A stretch of 64,000 nt of DNA from Acidobacteriota bacterium (GCA_013289585.1 JABCZR010000022.1:38220-102219), one strand, 5' to 3'. Counted from the first letter of the stretch, positions 1 to 9,040 are shown. Made by a program: numbers and translations. The notes: generated from the letters alone by a model not told the origin.

Positions 1-361
1 ATTCTCGACTGATTGACCATGTTCTCAATCTCCCTCGACCTGGGTTCCTTCAGCTCCTGCAACCCTTCAGATCCTCTAATCCTCACCCTTCGCTTAACCC
101 CTTTGGATGGCAACCCTTCTATCACAGGATGCCCGTCTTATAACGCTCCGTTCTGCGCGCAAAACCTGCCATACGTTCAAACACCAGTCCGCCAAATAAG
201 TTTCCCTCCTTGGCCCAAGTTCTTCTTAGCGAACACGAAGAGGCGGTGGAGCGCCCGGTTTCCAGAGTGTGCCGCTCTACCGACTATCCTGCGGCTAACT
301 TCCCACAGATGATAGAGTAACCCCGCATCTTCGACGAAAGTTTGTACCGGGAAGGGATTCG
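1..361. other. No convincing gene at the window start
   Basis: An open frame at 13-312 encodes a proline- and serine-rich peptide with no recognisable domain and no ribosome-binding site, so I do not call it. Near the right end, GGAAGGG (350-356) is the ribosome-binding site of the next gene. An upstream gene may end just outside the window. Confidence 0.5.
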
Positions 362-523
362 ATGAAATTCAGCGCCTATCTAGCTCTGTTTATGGTTTTG
401 CTTTTGCTCTGGGCCGAAGGATTCCTGGTTTACCATGTTGCGAGTCTGCTGATTCACCTGCTATTAGTCGCCGCAGTGATCTCTTTGATCGTCCATGTTG
501 TTCGCGGCCGGTCCAGGAAATAA
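362..523 (+). CDS. Small two-helix membrane protein, Lmo0937-like
   Basis: This 53-residue gene starts at ATG 362 with a good ribosome-binding site (GGAAGGG, 350-356). It encodes two hydrophobic helices (about residues 5-17 and 24-46) joined by a short turn, and a basic tail ending RGRSRK. Length, helix spacing and Arg/Lys tail match the tiny Lmo0937 family of bacterial membrane proteins. Their role is unknown; they are often linked with envelope stress. It would sit in the inner membrane. The family call rests on pattern only, and the gene is easily missed because of its length. Confidence 0.6.
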   Translation: MKFSAYLALFMVLLLLWAEGFLVYHVASLLIHLLLVAAVISLIVHVVRGRSRK

Positions 524-551
524 GCCAGCGCGGTGGGCCAGCTCTTCAATT

Positions 552-1124
552 TTACGAGGAAGTTCGCACCGAATTCAATTGCCCGCGACCGCGCGAAATG
601 ACCTCATATTCCCGCGCCGAACTCTCTGGCAGCAGCACCCAAAGCGTGTAGATCCCCAGCGCCGTCCCGAACGGCATCCGCAGCAGTGCCAAAAAACTCA
701 CCACGATTCCCAGCGTACGAGCCCACGGTTGCCGTTCGAACAGGCCCCACGCCAGCAGCAGGTGCGCCGCTCCCAGCACGCCCATCAAGATTCCCGCGGT
801 ATAGATACCGCCCCAGATGAGCGAGTCCAATCCCCATCGTCCAAACGGCCACCCGTTGGTGCCACCCCACTCACGCATAAACGGAAAAAATAGCCGCCCA
901 GCTACCAGGATCCAGCAGACTTCCACTAGCCGGAGGATGCCATTCGCCGCCCACAACCCAGCCACAAGCTGAATATGCCGCTGAACGCGCGCTTCTGACG
1001 GCACGGCCCTTGCCACGACTGTCCCAGCCGGTCCCACGACCGGCCCCGGCGTCAACGCCTTGCCACACACGCTACAAAACTGGGAGCCCGCGCTTAGTGA
1101 GGAGCCACAACGGTCGCAGTACAT
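552..1124 (-). CDS. Zinc-ribbon membrane protein
   Basis: The 190-residue protein opens with a zinc ribbon (CDRCG at about residues 3-7, CSVCG at about 17-21). It continues into several hydrophobic segments (about 50-80, 108-130 and 137-165), with a basic cytoplasmic tail. This layout, an N-terminal rubredoxin-like knuckle followed by a small multi-span membrane domain, is common in Acidobacteria and usually annotated as zinc-ribbon domain-containing protein. The membrane part resembles the DUF2127 type, but I cannot confirm that. It is convergent with the Lmo0937-like gene and runs the same way as the aldose epimerase gene. Function unknown. Confidence 0.7.
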   Translation of the reverse strand: MYCDRCGSSLSAGSQFCSVCGKALTPGPVVGPAGTVVARAVPSEARVQRHIQLVAGLWAANGILRLVEVCWILVAGRLFFPFMREWGGTNGWPFGRWGLDSLIWGGIYTAGILMGVLGAAHLLLAWGLFERQPWARTLGIVVSFLALLRMPFGTALGIYTLWVLLPESSAREYEVISRGRGQLNSVRTSS

Positions 1125-1246
1125 GGTTCACCCCCACCATAGAATACGTGGTCCACGGCGAAATGTTTCCGGTCAGTTGCTCACCGAGGAGTGGCCCCAG
1201 CTGGCCCCTTCGTTTCATTGATTCACGCGAAGCACGGCGAAGTGAG

Positions 1247-2275
1247 TCAGAGCGCCTGGTTTAAGGAGTTTGTCTCGACGCGCACGCGGAACGCCGCGCG
1301 GTGCCGGCCTCCCGGTTCCAAGAGCCTCAGCCCGCTGCCGCTCGCCAGGGCATTCGTCGGCGCCGTCATCGGCTCAAGCGCGATGTAATCCTTATCCCTC
1401 GGCGCGTAGATTTGTGCATTCGAATAGCCCTCAAGAAACTGAACGATAATCTTTCTGCCCGCTCCCGCGACAGAGAACGCGGCCTGTTCTTCCAGCAGCG
1501 CAAAGCCATCATCGAACCCAAGCTCGCCCAAAAGTCCACTGTATCCGTCGTACGACTCTCCCGCGCCGGTCGGAATCCCGCGAGAATCCGCCAAAAGTTT
1601 CCGCATCGCGGGAATCTCTACTTGCCAATTCGCCCGCGCGAGCTTTGGAAGGGTGAAGTAAGGATGAAACCCGAAGCTTATCGGCACAGGGCCCTCCGCA
1701 CTGGCGATGAGCGTTGTTTCCACGGTTAAGCCGTCGGCCTGTACGCTTGCCCGCATTTCCACGCGATGACGGAACGGGAACAAAGCGAGCAACTCACTGC
1801 GGCCCCACTCGAGTCTTGCCACCAATACGTCCTGTTTGGCGTCAATGACTTCCCAACTCAGCAAAGCCCATGGGACTCCGTGTATCGGCAATCCACGCGC
1901 GTCAAAGTGTAAAAGTGGCGACCCCGCGTCCAGCTCAACTTTTTTTCCGGCCGCAGAATAGCTCAGTCCTGCAAGCCGGTTCGCCCAAGGATGCAAAAAC
2001 GGTATTCCCGCTGTACTTCCTTGGGCCGCAACACTATCCAGGTTTTCCACTCGCCCCAAAATCTCCAGGCCCCGATGCCGCAGCGAAGCGCACAGCATCC
2101 CATGGGCTGGCAGAAATACCGCGGCAAGGTCGCCTGCCACCAGCGAACGAGTAGAGGAAGAGTTCAGCAAGTTCGAGTCTCCGGCTTGTTCATTTCCATC
2201 ACTGGCGGTCACATTTCTCCCTCTGCTCGCGAGTTCCTTGCGGCCAATCCTACTTGGAGTCTTATACCTATGCAT
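1247..2275 (-). CDS. Aldose 1-epimerase family protein
   Basis: The 342-residue product matches the galactose mutarotase fold. These enzymes interconvert the alpha and beta anomers of aldoses. Visible family features are PFLHPWANRLAG near residue 92, IHGVPW near 131, SFGFHPYFTLP near 205, and a late acidic segment (FLEGYSNAQIYAP, ALEPMTAP) holding the probable catalytic Glu. Length is normal, but the first 30 or so residues are not conserved-looking, so an internal start is possible. There is no sugar operon around it. The exact substrate is not visible; it could be a glucose-6-phosphate epimerase-like relative. Confidence 0.8.
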   Translation of the reverse strand: MHRYKTPSRIGRKELASRGRNVTASDGNEQAGDSNLLNSSSTRSLVAGDLAAVFLPAHGMLCASLRHRGLEILGRVENLDSVAAQGSTAGIPFLHPWANRLAGLSYSAAGKKVELDAGSPLLHFDARGLPIHGVPWALLSWEVIDAKQDVLVARLEWGRSELLALFPFRHRVEMRASVQADGLTVETTLIASAEGPVPISFGFHPYFTLPKLARANWQVEIPAMRKLLADSRGIPTGAGESYDGYSGLLGELGFDDGFALLEEQAAFSVAGAGRKIIVQFLEGYSNAQIYAPRDKDYIALEPMTAPTNALASGSGLRLLEPGGRHRAAFRVRVETNSLNQAL

Positions 2276-2449
2276 TGCAGCTGGTGTCCGGACCCTCCCA
2301 CAACACTGTCAGACTTTACAGGGGGCCAAGAGAGCTGACACCGTGCCGCTAGCAGTTCTTGATTCTACGTGCAGATGAGGATTTCTCCTTGTGTCCAAAA
2401 GGGAACAGAATCCTACGCAACGCGCACTTACGCTTTATTTTGGCTGGTT

Positions 2450-2833
2450 ATGAACCCTCAGATCCCCCATTCAAGAAGGTTTAGCTCGCGTGTTCATTCG
2501 CTAGCGGACGTCTTCGTGTGCTGGGGCGCGTATGGATATGACGATACTTCGCGAGTTCGGGATCTTAGCTCCAGCGGCATGTTTCTTCTGACGCTGGAGT
2601 CCAAGCCTGTCGGCTCGATCACTAGACTTCATTTTCTCGTGGAAGAAGGACAGATCCGCGCCGAAGCGATTGTCCGCCATGTAAAGCCAGGTTGCGGACT
2701 CGGGATGGAATTTACAACCGTGCTCGAGGAAGATCGCCAACGACTCGCCGGCTTGATGAAAAGGCTTCGCGAATTCGGCTTCATGTCGAAGTTCGAAACC
2801 GGTGAACACGGCCAGGAAGCACATCCCTCATGA
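2450..2833 (+). CDS. PilZ domain protein
   Basis: PilZ domains bind cyclic di-GMP and control motility, polysaccharide export or biofilm formation. In this 127-residue single-domain protein both signature elements are visible: R10-x3-R14 near the N-terminus and D38-x-S40-x2-G43 on the following strand. I chose ATG 2450, because the frame continues upstream to 2369 but the extra 27 residues do not fit the domain. The stop overlaps the next start by 4 bp (ATGA), so the two genes are probably co-transcribed. A second PilZ gene (9362) and a diguanylate cyclase gene (59538) lie in this window. Confidence 0.85.
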   Translation: MNPQIPHSRRFSSRVHSLADVFVCWGAYGYDDTSRVRDLSSSGMFLLTLESKPVGSITRLHFLVEEGQIRAEAIVRHVKPGCGLGMEFTTVLEEDRQRLAGLMKRLREFGFMSKFETGEHGQEAHPS

Positions 2834-3489
2834 CGCCGGAAAAGAGAATTCAGGTCCCCCGGCAAATCAGGTTTGGACCCCTGAACCAAATTCTCCGCTT
2901 TGGCGGCTTGGCAATCTTCGCTCTGCTTTGCGTCGCCTGCAATGGTACCAACTATGGCGTGCTGCAGCCGAATCCCGAAGATCTCTGCAAATGCCTGCCA
3001 CTTGAGCCGGACGTTCTTGATTTCCGGCATACCGCTAAACACGTCTCGATACCCGTGATTGCCGCACAGGAAATCGGGGTGGATACCATTCTCAGTTGGA
3101 CGCAAGATGACATCGTCCTCCCCGAAGCACCTCGAACCGGGCGGGAACTTCAGGTTTTCCACGTGGCCACCGCGTTCCTGCAGGAAGCCAGCGTTAACGG
3201 CGCAGACTGCGATGTGCACTTCGAGATTTCTATGACCGCGGACAAAAACGCATCCAGGGTAATTGTGGAAACTCCCGTGGACAGTCAGTTCTGCAGCGCG
3301 CGCCAGAACGCGCAAACCCAGCTCTCCAAGCATGGCTTTAAGCTCGACTCACAAACTGGAGGAGAACTCCCCCAGGCCTTGCCGGTAGAGGTTCTCGGTA
3401 TGGCCTTCCAGGATTTCGATCACGCCCGCGGCTCCGCTCAGGTGGCCACAAACTGGGAACTTCATCCAGCGATCGTCACCATCCCCTGA
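2830..3489 (+). CDS. Hypothetical exported or lipid-anchored protein
   Basis: I do not recognise this 219-residue protein. Its start overlaps the PilZ stop (ATGA). A hydrophobic segment at about residues 26-37 ends in CVAC followed by N and G, which resembles a lipoprotein cleavage site, although Cys at -3 is atypical. Other Cys residues at about 53, 55, 106 and 157 suggest an oxidised extracytoplasmic domain. The second half is soluble and mixed alpha/beta. The coupling to a PilZ gene hints at an envelope role, which is inference. Confidence 0.6.
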   Translation: MTPEKRIQVPRQIRFGPLNQILRFGGLAIFALLCVACNGTNYGVLQPNPEDLCKCLPLEPDVLDFRHTAKHVSIPVIAAQEIGVDTILSWTQDDIVLPEAPRTGRELQVFHVATAFLQEASVNGADCDVHFEISMTADKNASRVIVETPVDSQFCSARQNAQTQLSKHGFKLDSQTGGELPQALPVEVLGMAFQDFDHARGSAQVATNWELHPAIVTIP

Positions 3490-3752
3490 AGATACTTACC
3501 GAAGCGTTGCTTGCTAATATGTCAGATGGAATTGTCGGCACATGGCCTTGCGGCGTTGAGTCCTAACACTCTACTCTCAAACCGAATGGGCCAAAGTGAA
3601 GCGGGGCTCGACAAGCGTCGTATCCCGTGATGCGCCCAGCCAGCAGCTTGCCAGGCAGCGATCTCACGCTCAAAACGCTTTGCCCGTTGCGGAAATTAAT
3701 TTTCAGTCACGTCGTTTGTCGTATACTCTTTTTGCCGCCCTCGGGAGGGACT

Positions 3753-4733
3753 ATGCCACGGTTCTTCCGCGCCCTTCGCCTGTTTTCCGTTCTCATGTTT
3801 GCTTCGGCCATTCACCTGCGCGCACAGGATATGGCACTTCGCGTCGAAGCAGTTCGCCTTTTGGAGCGTTCTAATGCCGTTAGCCGTTCAACCCATATTC
3901 TGCCCAACCGCAAACTGGACGTGACTTTTCGCGCGTATACGCCCGACGGCGTTGCCAAGGACGGCACCTACAACGTCATTTACGCCATCGATAGCGAGCG
4001 CTACGAAACGCATTTCGGAGACTACAACGCCATCAGTATTCATTTACCCGACAAGATTGTGCAGAGCGAATTCGTCCCTCCGCCGATCGAAGCCTTGGAA
4101 GTTCACTGGCTGACTCCGTTGGTCAACGGGCGATTCGATGAGTCCGACACGATTACTTCCATCACCCCAGCGACGCTTTTTGGCCGCCGCGCCAAATGCA
4201 TTCAATTCGAAACTGTGAAAGGGAGATCCCAGCAATCCAACGAAATCTGCCTCGACGAGGAACTCGGCGCCATCGTCCGCTGGCATCTGGGAGAAGATCT
4301 CATCGAGAACACTGATTATTTCTCGTTTGAAGGCGTTTTGTTTCCTGCCCACATGCGCCACTACGTCAACGGCACTTTGCGCATGGAACTCGATCAGAAG
4401 TTCACCATTATGGAAGCTCCGATCGACTGGGCCGCCCTGACACCGCCGAATGCCCGCACCATTCTCCCTTGTACCCAATATCGCCGCCCCATCCTTCAGT
4501 CCGCTCCACAACCGCCCTCAGCAGGCCCAGGGCCGTGGTATGACGTCCAGGTCCATGGCTCCATCGGATCAGATGGGCATGTCCATAACCCAACACCCAT
4601 GACCGCCGGAAAGCCCGACCTCGAGAAACAGGCGGTTCAGATTGTCTCGACTTGGATCTATTCACCCCCCACTTGCGACGGAAAACCGACTTCCGTAAGC
4701 GCAGACTTCATCGTCCACTTCCCACCGCAATAA
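3753..4733 (+). CDS. Secreted protein with TonB C-terminal-like domain
   Basis: The start at ATG 3753 is supported by GGGAGGGA at 3743-3750. The 326-residue protein has a signal peptide (about residues 1-24, ending LRAQ). Residues 25-255 form a beta-rich domain I do not recognise. The last 70 or so residues resemble the TonB C-terminal fold: a short YDVQVHGSIGSDGHV strand, an alpha segment LEKQAVQIVSTW, then a final strand VSADFIVHF. Acidobacteria have many secreted proteins with this fold and no TonB membrane anchor or proline region. It is probably periplasmic and not an energy transducer. Partners are unknown. Confidence 0.65.
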   Translation: MPRFFRALRLFSVLMFASAIHLRAQDMALRVEAVRLLERSNAVSRSTHILPNRKLDVTFRAYTPDGVAKDGTYNVIYAIDSERYETHFGDYNAISIHLPDKIVQSEFVPPPIEALEVHWLTPLVNGRFDESDTITSITPATLFGRRAKCIQFETVKGRSQQSNEICLDEELGAIVRWHLGEDLIENTDYFSFEGVLFPAHMRHYVNGTLRMELDQKFTIMEAPIDWAALTPPNARTILPCTQYRRPILQSAPQPPSAGPGPWYDVQVHGSIGSDGHVHNPTPMTAGKPDLEKQAVQIVSTWIYSPPTCDGKPTSVSADFIVHFPPQ

Positions 4734-4905
4734 CTGTGCCAGCAGTTCTCACGGCTCTTGTACGATTCGCGCAGACCTCGCTTATCTCTCAATGAAAGTT
4801 ATAACCGTCGAAGTACTGCATTGCTGGCAACAGGTCAGGCGGGACGAAGTTGAAGGCTCGTATTTTGATTGACTGTGCTAAGTCCGCTCGGCGGGTACAA
4901 TCACG

Positions 4906-5544
4906 TCACTGTGCCGCAGGCTTGGGTGGGTGTTTGGCCCGTTCCTCTCGCTTTTCTTCGATCTCTTTTTTCGACGGCGGATAACTCTCAAAACCTTTCG
5001 AGATCTGTCCCAACACTTTGCCCCAAATACTATCGTCATCGGTGATTTTCTGTTCCACGTACAAGCGCCACGCCAGGTCCTTGCGCTTCAAATCGATCAG
5101 GTCGATGACTAGAGTTGCGTCCAGACGGGTTTCCGCCGACATCAGGTCGTAGGTATAGGCCCAATAGCTGCCCGTGAACAATCCGAATCCGCCCCAAGCT
5201 CCTGCAGCCGCGGAAACCATCTGGGATTGGCTGTTGGCCCAATACCTCACCACCAGGTCGGGCTGCTGATCGGGCTTTACTTCCCTTAGTCCGCGCGCGA
5301 TCAACGCCTGCGCCACCCCTGCATGCACACGGTCGCTGATGAGATTTGGATCCAGCTGCCGGAACTCCAGCGTATTCGCGCCGCCGACATACGCAAATGT
5401 CTTGTACTTCGAAAAATCCAGGCTGGGATCAAAATCCACATTCATCTTCCCCGTCGCCAGCGGCGCCAGGATCAGCGTCAAAACGAACAGACAAATAGCT
5501 GCAGCTAGTCTGCTGACTCGCGAACGCTTCTTGCTCTCCTGCAT
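4906..5544 (-). CDS. DUF4136 family exported protein
   Basis: After a hydrophobic signal segment (about residues 10-28) the protein reads NVDFDPSLDFSKYKTFAY, the typical opening of DUF4136 envelope proteins. It ends with a strand-rich segment and a charged tail (KKEIEEKREERAK). It probably acts in the periplasm or at the outer membrane; the family has no established biochemical role. I place the start at ATG 5544 because it gives a sensible signal peptide. The frame stays open to 5616, and an AAGGAG about 12 bases upstream of 5544 is a loosely spaced ribosome-binding site. No Cys lipobox is seen. It stands alone on this strand. Confidence 0.75.
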   Translation of the reverse strand: MQESKKRSRVSRLAAAICLFVLTLILAPLATGKMNVDFDPSLDFSKYKTFAYVGGANTLEFRQLDPNLISDRVHAGVAQALIARGLREVKPDQQPDLVVRYWANSQSQMVSAAAGAWGGFGLFTGSYWAYTYDLMSAETRLDATLVIDLIDLKRKDLAWRLYVEQKITDDDSIWGKVLGQISKGFESYPPSKKEIEEKREERAKHPPKPAAQ

Positions 5545-5901
5545 TTGGTTCACCAGCTCCTTCGTAAGAGCCACCTGCAATCTGTCTATCGCCATGCGAG
5601 CGATTCTACACCACATGCCTGGTCTTAGCCCGATGCTACGGTCGCATTCCTTCTTGCGAAAACCCTGGCGCCGGACCCGCGCGTTTTGAATCGACGAATT
5701 TGACGAGTTCTATGGCAACGAAACTAGCGCAAGTTGCTGTGTCTCCAACCCGACATTTCTCCTACTCCCACGGGCAAATGGACTTCAGGCCCGATTATGA
5801 TGCGTGAATTCCTGATACGGAATCGCCGTCTTAATCTACAATTCCCATAGCGCGACGAACCGTGAGCCACAGGCGCTACACGAAACAGATGGGTGAGCAA
5901 A

Positions 5902-6162
5902 ATGAAGATCGAAATCGTTCACTGTCCTACTTGACAGAACAACAAAGCCAAGGTCACGAGTCTCGTGGCCCTCATCAAGCAGCGCCTGGATGTTGACGCT
6001 GTCATTACGCCTGGTAAGACCGGCCAGTTCGAGGTGATTGCGGACGGCGAGAGGATTGCGGAGCGCGGCGGGAACTGGTTCACGCGGAGCTTTGGCGCCG
6101 GGTATCCCGATCTCGATAGCGTGCTCAAACTGCTTGAGAAACACCGTCGTCCCCAAGGATAA
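5902..6162 (+). CDS. SelW-like selenoprotein (Rdx family), in-frame UGA = Sec
   Basis: Starting at ATG 5902, the frame meets TGA at 5932-5934 (codon 11) and then runs open to a TAA ending at 6162. Read through, it gives 86 residues with the redox motif C8-P-T-U11 right after the first beta strand (KIEIVH). This is the CxxU position of SelW/SelT/Rdx thioredoxin-like proteins. The C-terminus has the family's GAGYPDLDSVLKLLEK pattern, and 86 residues is the usual length. GGTGAG before the ATG can serve as ribosome-binding site. A SECIS-like hairpin follows the UGA. Ordinary gene calling would stop at codon 10 or start downstream at 5965, losing the active site. Expected role: thiol redox reactions. 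It requires SelA/B/C/D elsewhere in the genome. Confidence 0.85.
5952..5970 (+). promoter_or_regulatory. Bacterial SECIS-like hairpin
   Basis: GGTCACG (5952-5958) pairs with CGTGGCC (5964-5970), seven pairs including one G-U. The loop is AGTCT, or GTC if the A-T pair closes. The loop G at 5960 lies 25 nt after the UGA (ends 5934). Bacterial SECIS elements are short hairpins in the coding region, roughly 16-37 nt after the UGA, with a G at the start of a small apical loop. This one fits. It would recruit SelB with Sec-tRNA. Confidence 0.75.
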
Positions 6163-6177
6163 GAAAGAAGAGCTTCA

Positions 6178-6813
6178 CTAAGCCTCGCCCCCATGCCCGT
6201 CCGCGGAATCTTCATCTTTCTGGCGTTCCAGCGCGTCCCAATACACCTCACCCAGCTTCAGCAAATCCGTAACCGCCAGCTCTCCGGCGTCACTTCTGAA
6301 AATCGTCAGCCTCTCAGCACGCAGCAGGAGCTCATGATAAGTTGTGTAATTGAAAAGCCCCACGATGCGCAAAGCCACAGATCCGTCCGCTCCCCTTGCC
6401 AGAGTCGCATCCGAAATATCAATCACCTGTTTGTGGTCGGTCGTAACCGCTTTTTCCAGATCGCCCCAGCTCACCGATTCTTCCCGCCACTTCGTCTGGT
6501 ACGCCGCTACCAGCCGCGATTCTTCCTCTTTGGATGTTCCCGACGGCACAGCGAACGCTCCCGGCCAAACGGAATACTTCAGCACACGCGCGGACTGCAC
6601 GCCCTCCAGCCGGAACAGAAATTGCATGTCCAGCGGCAGTTCATAGAAAATCCGCAAATGCTCGATTTCCAGATTCAGCGTAACGGTGCGGTGCAAAAGA
6701 TTGGATTGAATGGCGATGATTTGTGCGTCATGCAGCCCCGCCCACAACGACACGCCCGAAATCCCCGGCGGAAGATTGGCCCAGTCCACGATCCAGCTTT
6801 GCTCGTCAGGCAT
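6178..6813 (-). CDS. Hypothetical cytoplasmic protein
   Basis: I do not recognise this 211-residue protein. It starts at ATG 6813 with AAGGTGAGG just upstream. There is no signal peptide or membrane segment. The sequence looks like two halves. The first has strands (AQIIAIQSNLL, RTVTLNLEIEHL) reminiscent of immunity-type or DUF beta-sheet proteins. The second is beta-rich and ends in a polar, acidic tail. It is convergent with the selenoprotein gene (16 bp between stops). Codon use matches its neighbours, so it is probably a real resident gene. Confidence 0.6.
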   Translation of the reverse strand: MPDEQSWIVDWANLPPGISGVSLWAGLHDAQIIAIQSNLLHRTVTLNLEIEHLRIFYELPLDMQFLFRLEGVQSARVLKYSVWPGAFAVPSGTSKEEESRLVAAYQTKWREESVSWGDLEKAVTTDHKQVIDISDATLARGADGSVALRIVGLFNYTTYHELLLRAERLTIFRSDAGELAVTDLLKLGEVYWDALERQKDEDSADGHGGEA

Positions 6814-6923
6814 GCCTCACCTTCCTCAAGCGGACTCGCGAGCAGGAGTATAGCCCGCGCCCCGTCAAATCGAAACGCATTGTATAATCCTGCCTCCACC
6901 CCATCCACCTGAGGAGATGCACC

Positions 6924-7175
6924 ATGGCCGAGCCAACCTACGAAGAGCTGAAAGCAAAACTCGCGGAAATGGAAAAAGCGACCGGCGGACGCCGCGGCGG
7001 CTCGCTGGAATTTCGCGTCGGCGAAAAAGGCGGCGTCAGCGTCTACGGCCTCGGCCGTTTTCCCGTCACGCTCTACTACGAACAATGGATCCGCTTGCTG
7101 GAAGCCACGCCCCAGCTCCGCGAATTCCTAGAATCCAATAAGGCCGATGGCAAGCTCAAGCTGAAAGAAAAATAG
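6924..7175 (+). CDS. Small conserved protein of unknown function
   Basis: ATG 6924 has a strong GAGGAG ribosome-binding site 7 or so bases upstream. The 83-residue protein has a short N-terminal helix (EELKAKLAEMEK), then a compact domain with the recognisable segment KGGVSVYGLGRFPVTLYYEQW, followed by a helix and a Lys-rich tail. Small proteins with this VSVYGLGRFPVTLY signature occur in several phyla, and I know no function for them. Probably cytoplasmic. It stands between divergent and downstream genes without overlap. Confidence 0.75.
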   Translation: MAEPTYEELKAKLAEMEKATGGRRGGSLEFRVGEKGGVSVYGLGRFPVTLYYEQWIRLLEATPQLREFLESNKADGKLKLKEK

Positions 7176-7238
7176 ACGCTCCACGCGATGCATTTCGGAA
7201 GTGCTATTCTTACGCAGTCCCCGGAAGTGAGGCCCCCG

Positions 7239-8030
7239 ATGCAACCCCCGACCACAAGGCAAGCCCCATGCCGCGTGATTCGAATCATTTTTCCCGCGGC
7301 GCTTCTCCTCTGCGCAACCCTCTCCGGCTGTAACAATTCCTGCTACAGCGGCTTCTGGAACGGCAACGGCAGCGGCGTCGCCGTTGGCAACACTTCTTGC
7401 CCGCTCACGCCGGCCACCGGCAACGTCACTGTGCAAATGGGCGCCGCATCCGTCTCCTCCGTCTCCGCCGCATCCACATCTTCCGCCGTCTTCGCGTCAG
7501 TGCCATCGCCTCGCGAAATCCAACATATCTACATCACTCTTCGTGCCATCGACGCCCGCGCAAGCAGCGCCGCGGACGACGCTGCATCCGGTTGGCAGCA
7601 ACTCGCTCCGGCTTTCGCAGCGCATCCTGCACAAGTGGATCTCTTGGCGCTGAGCGCCGAATATATTCCGGCGACAATCCCCGCAGAAGAATACCGCCAG
7701 CTTCGCCTGCTGCTGATGGCTCAACACCCATCCTCGGATGAAGCAATCCCGGAGCGCAACGCCTGCGGCAATGTGGGGTGGAACTGTGTCGTTTTCGCCG
7801 ACGGCTCGGTGCGGCCGCTGGAATTTGGCGGCGCAGCTCCAGAAGTGAAAATAACGCCTCAGAGTGCTGAGAATTTGTTCCGCGTTCTTCCCGATGAAAG
7901 CGTTCGGCTTTCGATCCAGTTCGATGCCAGGTCTTCCTCATTTTTTTCGCCGAATACTCCGGACAACATGGAGGCGAGCGCCGCGCTTCAGATGGTTCCG
8001 GTCTTCAGAGTTGTCGTTTTGACGCCTTAG
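7239..8030 (+). CDS. DUF4382-type lipoprotein
   Basis: I chose ATG 7239; the frame extends upstream to 7188. Residues 10-30 form a lipoprotein signal (FPAALLLCATLSGC, Cys at about 31). A Gly/Asn/Ser-rich linker follows, then a domain matching DUF4382. In that domain IQHIYITLRAIDA and QVDLLALSAEYIPATIPAEEYRQLRLLL fit the conserved part, in which the protein describes a residue-lined beta sandwich. The family is exported and probably outer-membrane anchored, with no known activity. Its 3' end overlaps the 3' end of the convergent dehydratase gene by 4 bp. Confidence 0.7.
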   Translation: MQPPTTRQAPCRVIRIIFPAALLLCATLSGCNNSCYSGFWNGNGSGVAVGNTSCPLTPATGNVTVQMGAASVSSVSAASTSSAVFASVPSPREIQHIYITLRAIDARASSAADDAASGWQQLAPAFAAHPAQVDLLALSAEYIPATIPAEEYRQLRLLLMAQHPSSDEAIPERNACGNVGWNCVVFADGSVRPLEFGGAAPEVKITPQSAENLFRVLPDESVRLSIQFDARSSSFFSPNTPDNMEASAALQMVPVFRVVVLTP

Positions 8031-9040
8031 CGAATCCAGGGAAGGGAAGAAAGATCGACGTTTCCGCCAGAGAGAATCACGCCGAGTTTGGGAGCGCCCC
8101 CGTCGGGGCGATTCATGAAATTCAGCGATGAGACTATGCTGGGCTTCAGCAGCGGCGCAACGGCCACCGCGCTCGATGGTTCAATAATGATTTTCATGCG
8201 CTCCCAGATCAGGCGCGCAGTAGAAATAATTTCTTCTTCGCTGACGAGCAGAATGCTCTCGACATTTTTGCGCAGAATGGCGAAAGTGCGCGGAGCGAGC
8301 GAAGCGCGAAGGCCGTCCGCGATGGTGTCGCTCGATTCGAGCGATTGCAGCGTGCCGGTAGTCAACGAGCGGTGAGCGTCGTCGGCGCGCTCGGGTTCGC
8401 ACCCAAAGATTCGAACGTCTGTTCGAATGCCCTTGGCGCCAAGACAAGTCCCACTCAGCAGACCGCCGCCGCTGACCGGAGCAAAAACGGCATTCAGATC
8501 GCCAACTTCCTCTAGTAGTTCTTTTGCGGCCGTGGCCTGCCCGGCGATGATGCGGTCATCGTCATAAGGATGAATCAGATAGGCACCGGTCTCCGCCTGA
8601 ACACGCGCAGCAACTTCAGCTCGCGAAGACATTTTTGGTTCGCAAAAAGTAATGCGTCCGCCGTAGGCTTCGATCGCGCGCGCTTTCACGGCAGGCGCGT
8701 TCTTCGGCATCACAATATACGCGGGCACGCCTCGCCATGCCGCCGCGCGCGCCACGGCTGCGCCGTGGTTTCCGCTGGAAAGTGTGACGAAGCCGTGGCC
8801 GGCTTCTGCGTTCGAAAGAGAAAAGATGGCGTTGGTTGCGCCGCGAATCTTGAAGGAACCAGTCTTTTGAAAATTGTCACACTTGAAGTAGACCCGGGCG
8901 CCCGTCATCGCATCGATTGATGCGGAAGTCAGCACAGGAGTGCGGTGAATGCGCGGCGCGATGCGCGCGTGGGCTTCGAGGATTGTTTTCCAACTTGGCG
9001 GTTGGAAGGAGCTGTTCTCGACCTGTGGGGCTGTGCTCAT
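8027..9040 (-). CDS. Threonine/serine dehydratase (PLP fold type II)
   Basis: This enzyme deaminates threonine or serine to the 2-oxo acid plus ammonia, or acts as a serine racemase-like enzyme. The 337-residue protein has the catalytic Lys64 in TGSFKIRGA, the substrate loop SSGNHGAAVA, and the phosphate-binding loop SGGGLLSG at about 190. The C-terminal ACT regulatory domain of biosynthetic IlvA is absent, so it fits the short catabolic/TdcB or racemase type. There is no isoleucine operon nearby. Start ATG 9040; no strong ribosome-binding site is visible. Confidence 0.85.
   Translation of the reverse strand: MSTAPQVENSSFQPPSWKTILEAHARIAPRIHRTPVLTSASIDAMTGARVYFKCDNFQKTGSFKIRGATNAIFSLSNAEAGHGFVTLSSGNHGAAVARAAAWRGVPAYIVMPKNAPAVKARAIEAYGGRITFCEPKMSSRAEVAARVQAETGAYLIHPYDDDRIIAGQATAAKELLEEVGDLNAVFAPVSGGGLLSGTCLGAKGIRTDVRIFGCEPERADDAHRSLTTGTLQSLESSDTIADGLRASLAPRTFAILRKNVESILLVSEEEIISTARLIWERMKIIIEPSSAVAVAPLLKPSIVSSLNFMNRPDGGAPKLGVILSGGNVDLSSLPWIR

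Noticed and set aside
13..312. 99-residue plus-strand frame
   Set aside because: No domain, no ribosome-binding site, composition unlike neighbouring genes.
5965..6162. 65-residue gene as a stand-alone start
   Set aside because: It is the C-terminal part of the selenoprotein; starting here would remove the first strand and redox motif.
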